Part shown: in pieces, positions 59,664 through 64,000 of the stretch
Position numbering within the stretch: position 1 is the stretch's first letter
How the letters are laid out: every line of letters begins with the position of its first letter
Virus record (IMG/VR): IMGVR_UViG_3300009183_004297
Coordinates: 1-64,000 of that record
Direction: 5' to 3' (one strand)
DNA length: 64,000 nt
From: a virus
Program-made: the position numbers and the translations under genes
Notes under the pieces: generated by a model
Databases searched by the model: none
Told to the model about the DNA's origin: nothing
The model's input: the letters and a program-made list of their open reading frames with translations, nothing else

Positions 59664-59885
59664 TTATTTATTACGATAGATCACTCGTCCTTTGGTCAAA
59701 TCGTATGGACTCATTTCTACATCCACTCGATCTCCTAACAGGATTTTAATTGCATTCTGTCTAAGTTTGCCCCCTGTATAGGCAATGATTTTATGCTTGG
59801 ACTCATCTAATTCAACACGGAATGTAGCATTGGGCAACACTTCGTAAACGACCCCTGAACTGCGTAGGGATTCTTCTTTGGCCAC
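59664..59885 (-). CDS. infA: Translation initiation factor IF-1
   Basis: 73 aa, full length for IF-1 (E. coli 72 aa). [60 protein letters not shown] and [12 protein letters not shown] follow the S1/OB fold of IF-1 residue by residue, with IF-1-typical GDRV and YDLTKGRI-like motifs. IF-1 occupies the ribosomal A site during initiation. A phage copy could favour translation of phage mRNAs, especially unusual leaderless ones. It is followed by SOD, with a 4-nt gap between its stop and the SOD start. Confidence 0.92.
   Translation of the reverse strand: MAKEESLRSSGVVYEVLPNATFRVELDESKHKIIAYTGGKLRQNAIKILLGDRVDVEMSPYDLTKGRVIYRNK
59665..59672 (-). promoter_or_regulatory. Late-type promoter element 5 nt before SOD start
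   Basis: Minus-strand AATAAATA (7 of 8), ends 5 nt before ATG 59659; predicted +1 falls exactly on the A of ATG. It overlaps the IF-1 stop codon. Confidence 0.45.
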
Positions 59886-59911
59886 GATATTACTCTTTCT
59901 TGGGTTAAGCG

Positions 59912-60292
59912 TCAGCCTCGACGCATTTTACTAATGTCCTCAGCTTCTTGGTTGCTGAACACAGGCACCATGTTTGACTTGTGCATGGTGGCAATACCAA
60001 CGATTTTATCCCCGGTATAGACTTTGGGTGCAGGCTTGGTAGCATTGCCCAACCCGCTGTCGCGACTGGGAATCAAACGACTGTTGCGTTCTGCAGGAAT
60101 CTCTAGTTTGTATTCAAGAGTCTGTTTACGAGGAGTAGACACAACTTTAGAGGGAGCCCATTTGGCTTGCAGTGCCGCCCAGCTTTCGGCCTGTTCACGA
60201 GCCTTGGCCGCATGAGCCGCTGATGCAAATTTTATTTTGCCGCGCTTTTTGCCTGTGAGACTAAGACTAGGGTGTACAAGGTGCATGGTCAT
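59912..60292 (-). CDS. Hypothetical basic protein, 126 aa
   Basis: Start ATG 60292 ([20 protein letters not shown]), which shares ATGA with the upstream gene and has GGAG at 9 nt; a GTG 5 codons earlier is also possible. Basic and Ala-rich N-terminal half ([20 protein letters not shown]) and [20 protein letters not shown] later. Could bind nucleic acid. No family recognised. Directly upstream of infA in the same direction. Confidence 0.55.
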   Translation of the reverse strand: MTMHLVHPSLSLTGKKRGKIKFASAAHAAKAREQAESWAALQAKWAPSKVVSTPRKQTLEYKLEIPAERNSRLIPSRDSGLGNATKPAPKVYTGDKIVGIATMHKSNMVPVFSNQEAEDISKMRRG

Positions 60293-60429
60293 TTGGGGTT
60301 TCTCCACTCAGTTTTAGCTATTTTAGCTTCTTCGACAATTCTTGTCAACAGGTGCCAAATCGGGTGTGCAAAATATCCCACAACAGCGCCGTACACAAAC
60401 CATTCAACGGCGTGCCAAAATTCAATCAT
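60289..60429 (-). CDS. Small membrane protein, 46 aa
   Basis: Likely start ATG 60429 (MIEFWHAVEWFVYGAVVGYF), overlapping the upstream stop; the frame is open to ATG 60501. One membrane helix is visible (FVYGAVVGYFAHPIWHLLTR), then a charged tail. Unknown function. Confidence 0.55.
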   Translation of the reverse strand: MIEFWHAVEWFVYGAVVGYFAHPIWHLLTRIVEEAKIAKTEWRNPK

Positions 60430-60700
60430 GAGTTGCCCAGGTGTTGGTATCGTGATTCCAGTGCCGAACATCGTAGAAATGTAGTTCAACTTCATGGCCA
60501 AACAACCCTAACATGATTCTAGCGCCTGCATGATCACCTCTGAGTCTCAAATCAAATTCTATATCAACCACCCGACTCGTCCGGTAACCATTGAATTCCC
60601 AAGCCTTGTGCTTGGTAAACAAACCACTTTTGTTCCAAAGTATAGCCCATCTGCATGTGTCGCTCCATGGATTGCCTATATCAAATTTTAGATTGATCAT
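60422..60700 (-). CDS. Hypothetical protein, 92 aa
   Basis: Beta-rich, Trp/His-rich: FDIGNPWSDTCRWAILWNKS, RTSRVVDIEFDLRLRGDHAG, HEVELHFYDVRHWNHDTNTW. Overlaps both neighbours by a few nt. Not recognised. Confidence 0.6.
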   Translation of the reverse strand: MINLKFDIGNPWSDTCRWAILWNKSGLFTKHKAWEFNGYRTSRVVDIEFDLRLRGDHAGARIMLGLFGHEVELHFYDVRHWNHDTNTWATHD

Positions 60701-61041
60701 TTTTTAACTTGCTGTTGTTTACGGAATGTTTCTACGTCCTGGCTGGCACTTTGTAGCACACCTGCATAATTAACAGCCTGTTGGCGGGTCATGATGATAG
60801 AGGCTTCGTATTCCGCATAACCTCTTGTAAGCAGTCGCCAAATGATTTGCCATCTGTTGAGTTGCCACCATTTGGTTTTTTGTTGGGTGTATGTTGTGAC
60901 TGTGACTCCGGTGTCTTCTGCTTCAACGCAGACGGTGTGGGCACAATCGGTTGAACAGCAGTCACACGGTACGGTGTAATACTTGGCATCTCCAAAGTCC
61001 TTGTGTAGTAGAATTCCTTCGGCAGGAGTCTGAGGTGTCAT
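60697..61041 (-). CDS. Cys-rich hypothetical protein, 114 aa
   Basis: Contains YYTVPCDCCSTDCAHTVCVE, a dense Cys cluster that may bind metal, then WWQLNRWQIIWRLLTRGYAE and a helical tail. Starts with ATGA overlapping the upstream stop. No recognised family. Confidence 0.6.
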   Translation of the reverse strand: MTPQTPAEGILLHKDFGDAKYYTVPCDCCSTDCAHTVCVEAEDTGVTVTTYTQQKTKWWQLNRWQIIWRLLTRGYAEYEASIIMTRQQAVNYAGVLQSASQDVETFRKQQQVKK

Positions 61042-61355
61042 TGTTTGATGCCTTTTAGCTCAAGTGCTGAGAATACTTTGTCGTTGAGCAAAAAGATCTT
61101 TTCAGGAAAGCGTTCAATGATGCGTTGCTTGACTTCCTCGTTGCTGGTGCCTTGGCCCAGGAAGTCATGGTTCTCATCATCAAAGGCCAGGATCAATCCC
61201 TTGTCCGGCACAGGCTCCAACTTGACCACACGAATACGTCGATCAGCTTCAGCACGTACTAGATCCACTGTGGCACGTGTTTCTGCACGTGCGGCCATGA
61301 ATTTAAGAATCATCATAATTGCCCATGCGATACCAATGTATGTAAAAATTTCCAT
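61038..61355 (-). CDS. Membrane-anchored hypothetical protein, 105 aa
   Basis: One N-terminal membrane helix (YIGIAWAIMMILKFMAARAE), then an alpha/beta soluble part (VVKLEPVPDKGLILAFDDEN, IIERFPEKIFLLNDKVFSAL). SD AGGAG before ATG. Family unknown. Confidence 0.65.
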   Translation of the reverse strand: MEIFTYIGIAWAIMMILKFMAARAETRATVDLVRAEADRRIRVVKLEPVPDKGLILAFDDENHDFLGQGTSNEEVKQRIIERFPEKIFLLNDKVFSALELKGIKQ

Positions 61356-61380
61356 GTAAACTCCTGAAGGATATATTTAA

Positions 61381-61560
61381 TTATACATTATTCTGGGTTT
61401 TGTTGTCAACCATGGGTTTTTCTGGGCGTGTGGCACAAAACTCACAGTCCGGATCAGTGCATGGTTCTTCCATCCATGCATTGCAAGGCTCACAGTAGTA
61501 GGCATCGTGGTGTTCGTTGTAGCCCTGCCCTGAGCCACAGTGTATGCACTTCAAGTCCAT
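61381..61560 (-). CDS. Small zinc-ribbon-like protein, 59 aa
   Basis: ATG at 61560, TAA at 61381. Starts MDLKCIHCGSGQGYNEHHDA, carries CIHC and CEPC pairs and a third TDPDCEFC set, so it should bind zinc or another metal. Overlaps the next upstream gene by 10 nt. A possible regulator or adaptor; no family given. Confidence 0.65.
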   Translation of the reverse strand: MDLKCIHCGSGQGYNEHHDAYYCEPCNAWMEEPCTDPDCEFCATRPEKPMVDNKTQNNV

Positions 61561-62399
61561 AAACTGTCTCGAGCCTTGATCAAACGGATCATCATGGCTT
61601 CATCTTCTGCTTCGTAGGCTGCTTCAATTTCTCGAAGTTTCTCATGAGCGGCATCGCTCATGGCTTTGAGTTCAGGAGTTTTATCACTGCTCATCCAACT
61701 TAGCTTGCCACCATTGGCCGCACGGCAGGCTTCGCAGTACTCAGTCCATCCACTGGCATCGTATGGATCAGGACGAGCACGATAGGTCACAGTCCACCAT
61801 GTGTAAAGCTCTTTGATTTCTTGGGCACGAACAGCTTGACCAGTGGGTTGGCCATAGTGTTCGCTGCCTTCTTCCACGCCCATATCGTTGCCAAATTTAA
61901 GTGTCATGGCCCAGTCAAGATGGTCTATACCTGCTTGTGGGCAACGCCAAGTTCTCCAACGCCACCAACCTGAAGCATAGAATGGAGGATTGTATTTGGC
62001 ACGGTCTTCCTTACTGCCCCAGGCAATATGGCTCCATGCTGACTCTATTTCAACAAAGTCCACAAGCTCATTGAATAAGCATGGTAGAAACCTGTTGCCA
62101 ACATCACACCAGTTGCCGGGCTTGATATCCCGGGCGTGAGCAGTAAGAGCATGAGTGCGTGTGACCCAGCGGTTGTTGATGTAGTATTTGATACTGTGAA
62201 GAGTCCTTGTGGGCCAGGTCACAAAATCTTGAATATGCCCAAGTGCTTCTTCTGCTAACCAGTAGCGGAAGTTGTGTTTGATTTGGGCCCGAGTGGTCCA
62301 GTCGTCCCATTCTTCTGCGGTGCCCGCACTGAGCTTTTTGGTGCCGCGAAGCCAGTCTGCGAAGGGAGTGCAACTCCAGTAGTGTGTATGCTGTGCCAT
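61551..62399 (-). CDS. Hypothetical Trp-rich protein, 282 aa
   Basis: Starts MAQHTHYWSCTPFADWLRGT. Repeated Trp-rich segments (FRYWLAEEALGHIQDFVTWP, YASGWWRWRTWRCPQAGIDH, YTWWTVTYRARPDPYDASGW) and a helical acidic C-terminus (AYEAEDEAMMIRLIKARDSL). Such large Trp-rich proteins occur in related large phages, but the function is not known to me. AGGATTAT SD. Confidence 0.65.
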   Translation of the reverse strand: MAQHTHYWSCTPFADWLRGTKKLSAGTAEEWDDWTTRAQIKHNFRYWLAEEALGHIQDFVTWPTRTLHSIKYYINNRWVTRTHALTAHARDIKPGNWCDVGNRFLPCLFNELVDFVEIESAWSHIAWGSKEDRAKYNPPFYASGWWRWRTWRCPQAGIDHLDWAMTLKFGNDMGVEEGSEHYGQPTGQAVRAQEIKELYTWWTVTYRARPDPYDASGWTEYCEACRAANGGKLSWMSSDKTPELKAMSDAAHEKLREIEAAYEAEDEAMMIRLIKARDSLWT

Positions 62400-62406
62400 G
62401 ATAATC

Positions 62407-62799
62407 CTAAAATTTAATTTTGTCTGAAGTCAAGTTCAAGTCAAGTGTTGATACGTCAATCAAAGAGCCGGTGCTAGAACTTATAGTAATGACATCTGCT
62501 GATCCACCTATTTGGTTGATTTGGTTGGCCCAATCTATCTGCATGTTGTCGTCACTTATTTTGAAATCGTATTCGCTGGCTTGTTGTATCTGCACATCCT
62601 TGCGCAACTCTCTCATTTGATACTCTAAATTTTCTAATCGTTCAAATAACTTTTCAAAAGGCCCTGTTTCTGCATGCTCGGATTTTCCCAGTGTGGCCAA
62701 CACCGTGAGACTGCGAAATGCGTCCTGTACAGCCTGGCTAGGACTAGAAATTATAGTGTCAAACATTTCAGCAATTTGCTGGAGCTCTTTGTCGTCCAT
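62407..62799 (-). CDS. Hypothetical coiled-coil protein, 130 aa
   Basis: Helical start (MDDKELQQIAEMFDTIISSP), a coiled coil (EKLFERLENLEYQMRELRKD) and a beta-rich C-terminus (DVITISSSTGSLIDVSTLDL). No SD. A sigma70-like promoter with TATAAT ends 5 nt before ATG, predicting a near-leaderless mRNA. Confidence 0.6.
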   Translation of the reverse strand: MDDKELQQIAEMFDTIISSPSQAVQDAFRSLTVLATLGKSEHAETGPFEKLFERLENLEYQMRELRKDVQIQQASEYDFKISDDNMQIDWANQINQIGGSADVITISSSTGSLIDVSTLDLNLTSDKIKF

Positions 62800-62804
62800 A
62801 GTGT

Positions 62805-62833
62805 ATTATACCTTATACAGCTATTTAATGCAA
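62805..62833 (-). promoter_or_regulatory. Sigma70-like promoter abutting a start codon
   Basis: Minus-strand TTGCAT (62828-62833), 17-nt spacer, perfect TATAAT (62805-62810). Standard +1 would be at 62798, within ATG 62799. Also contains an ATTAAATAG stretch that overlaps the -35 area. Confidence 0.5.
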
Positions 62834-62843
62834 GAGATTTGGA

Positions 62844-63083
62844 CTAGATAAATTTTAGCAAAAACCAAGTTCGGGCAGACTCTGTGTAGAAGTCAATGTG
62901 GATCTCTGTGTCGCCCCAGTGGCCGCCATCCATTTTTGGCACCCAGTCACGATGCTCACGTGGAAGAAACCCCAGCTCTTCTCGCATTCTACTGCGTAGC
63001 ATGACCATGCTTGGTCCAAATTCTGTACGAATTTGTTCGCGTATTCGGTTCCATTCATCACGGGTCAGCACATGAGATTTCAC
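62844..63083 (-). CDS. Small hypothetical protein, 79 aa (GTG start)
   Basis: GTG 63083. VLTRDEWNRIREQIRTEFGP, then WVPKMDGGHWGDTEIHIDFY and a C-terminal TWFLLKFI. The ending (acidic strand, then F/W-rich LLKF) resembles that of the next three upstream genes. Confidence 0.6.
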   Translation of the reverse strand: MKSHVLTRDEWNRIREQIRTEFGPSMVMLRSRMREELGFLPREHRDWVPKMDGGHWGDTEIHIDFYTESARTWFLLKFI

Positions 63084-63084
63084 G

Positions 63085-63390
63085 TTAGATCCATCGCAGT
63101 GTCATGAGCATGGCATGCTCTCGGTGCTTGAACAAGAACAGCATGTTATCCACTTCAGGATGAGTAACATAGTTGTCACCCGGAAGACCAAAGTTTTCCA
63201 CAGCCCATGCACAGGCTTCATTCCAGAAGTAACTGGTATCTTTGCCCTTTTCCCATTTCAATTCAACAGGGGTCCAGCCCACACATTTGTCCAAGGTTAT
63301 CTCCCAAAGCATTTGATTCAAAACATTACGATCTATTTGCTCGGCCACTTCTTTGGCAGCTCTTTGCAGGAATTCTTGTTCTAGCTCCAT
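63085..63390 (-). CDS. Small hypothetical protein, 101 aa
   Basis: Helical N-terminus (EFLQRAAKEVAEQIDRNVLN), then WEKGKDTSYFWNEACAWAVE, VDNMLFLFKHREHAMLMTLR and a terminal WI. Overlaps the next gene upstream by 10 nt. Unknown function. Confidence 0.6.
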   Translation of the reverse strand: MELEQEFLQRAAKEVAEQIDRNVLNQMLWEITLDKCVGWTPVELKWEKGKDTSYFWNEACAWAVENFGLPGDNYVTHPEVDNMLFLFKHREHAMLMTLRWI

Positions 63391-63599
63391 TTTAGTGCAA
63401 ATAGTGTGGCATCTTCTTCTTCACCAAACATCAAGCCTGACGCATCCTTCTCGCCCACCTGCGTGGGGTTACTGACCAGATGCACTTGGTATACTCCGTA
63501 CTCAGCTTTGAGCCAGTCCCAGAAGTCCACATCGATTTTGTTGTCACGATGGTGTGTTTGCAAATTGTCGTAAAATGGTTCAATAGGAAGTATCTTCAT
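63381..63599 (-). CDS. Small hypothetical protein, 72 aa
   Basis: MKILPIEPFYDNLQTHHRDN, DVDFWDWLKAEYGVYQVHLV and the end GLMFGEEEDATLFALKWS. The last 15 residues share the F-acidic-A-x-x-F-x-L-K-W pattern with neighbours. Confidence 0.6.
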   Translation of the reverse strand: MKILPIEPFYDNLQTHHRDNKIDVDFWDWLKAEYGVYQVHLVSNPTQVGEKDASGLMFGEEEDATLFALKWS

Positions 63600-63805
63600 A
63601 GTTCTTTCATGGTCAGCATGGTGGCCCAGGCTTCTGCTTCGCCGTTGAACATGAACTCAATTTCATGCTTGCTTTGATCCAGTCGCCAGGTGTAGTCTCG
63701 GCCCATTTGTAAGCCTTGTTCTTTCAACCAACGAGAAATCATCACACCACGGTGCGATTCTTGTTCTGAACTTCCTTCACGGAATGGCAAAGTTACAATC
63801 TTCAT
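63596..63805 (-). CDS. Small hypothetical protein, 69 aa
   Basis: MKIVTLPFREGSSEQESHRG, LKEQGLQMGRDYTWRLDQSK and a C-terminal FMFNGEAEAWATMLTMKEL. ATGA overlap with the gene downstream. Part of a run of four small proteins with similar endings. Confidence 0.6.
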   Translation of the reverse strand: MKIVTLPFREGSSEQESHRGVMISRWLKEQGLQMGRDYTWRLDQSKHEIEFMFNGEAEAWATMLTMKEL

Positions 63806-63841
63806 GTGTACAGTTTAACACAAAAGTGAATTGTTGGAATT

Positions 63842-64000
63842 CTAAACGGGCAAATTCTTTGCACTCAGTTTGATCCACATGAACTCTTTTAGGTCCACTT
63901 CGGGTTGATGGATGAATGGCCGAGCAGGATCATTTCGGATAAAACGAACATGACCATCTTCTTCTACCCAGACTCTGCTACTGTTGTCAAACAAGCCGGT
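63842..64000 (-). CDS. Hypothetical protein, 5' end beyond window
   Basis: Only the C-terminal 52 residues are visible: a beta/Trp-containing VWVEEDGHVRFIRNDPARPF and a C-terminal DLKEFMWIKLSAKNLPV, then TAG. Between it and the next gene (63806-63841) nothing special is seen. Not recognised. Confidence 0.55.
   Translation of the reverse strand, partial: TGLFDNSSRVWVEEDGHVRFIRNDPARPFIHQPEVDLKEFMWIKLSAKNLPV

Noticed and set aside
1-64000. tRNA genes, integrase, repressor or attachment sites
   Set aside because: No cloverleaf-like segment was noticed by eye in the intergenic gaps, which are all under 200 bp, and no lysogeny proteins were seen.

Overview
This window is almost certainly part of the genome of a large T4-like myovirus (tailed phage) that infects a Gram-negative, probably aquatic, bacterium. 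The T4-type replication core is present: family B DNA polymerase (gp43 type), sliding clamp (gp45 type) and clamp-loader ATPase (gp44 type). There is a DsbA-like late-transcription protein and a GroES/gp31-like co-chaperonin. Many gaps carry octamers matching the T4 late-promoter consensus TATAAATA, two of them exactly (20122-20129 and 29506-29513). A Gram-negative host is implied by a two-component spanin pair and by a ClpA-type unfoldase that keeps a ClpP-docking loop. Terminase, capsid, portal, primase and helicase are not recognisable here, so this is one segment of a much larger genome. No tRNA, CRISPR array, insertion sequence or integrase was seen.

Layout (nearly everything is on the minus strand, so transcription runs right to left). 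1-7.9 kb: clamp, an RNA-polymerase omega-like protein, a methyltransferase-like protein, DNA polymerase, SGNH hydrolase, DsbA-like protein, fatty-acid desaturase and glycosyltransferase. 7.9-8.6 kb: an isolated plus-strand gene. 8.6-17.1 kb: Dps-like ferritin, a radical SAM protein, a long protein with six (V/L/M)AEG motifs, an NMN-adenylyltransferase fusion, two small beta-rich proteins and a second glycosyltransferase. 17.1-21 kb: ClpA-like unfoldase and DnaJ-like co-chaperone. 21-23.9 kb: lysis module (holin candidate, DUF4337 protein, a small membrane protein with a possible -1 frameshift, o-spanin, i-spanin, GH19 endolysin). 23.9-25 kb: two unknown proteins. 25.1-26.9 kb: plus-strand island of PhoH and a radical SAM protein. 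26.9-29.5 kb: HAD phosphatase, a rho-independent terminator and full-length DnaK. 29.5-36.6 kb: small proteins, cupin, a third radical SAM protein, clamp loader, GroES-like protein, a PolIII-alpha-like fragment, an Hc1-like protein and MazG. 36.6-57.3 kb: six very long repetitive tail-fibre/adhesin genes. 57.4-64 kb: ErpA-type Fe-S carrier, FdxA ferredoxin, superoxide dismutase, translation factor IF-1, then a run of small unknown genes.

The genes suggest a phage that brings its own replisome and also reinforces host processes: protein folding and unfolding (DnaK, DnaJ, GroES-like, ClpA), transcription (omega, DsbA), translation (IF-1), iron-sulfur and oxidative-stress handling (ErpA, FdxA, SOD, Dps), NAD metabolism (NMNAT), membrane lipid (desaturase) and surface glycans (glycosyltransferases). 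The most unusual non-coding signal is that five SD-less genes have a TAAATA late-type element placed 4-6 nt before the start codon. The T4 geometry then puts transcription start at or next to the start codon, which predicts leaderless late mRNAs.
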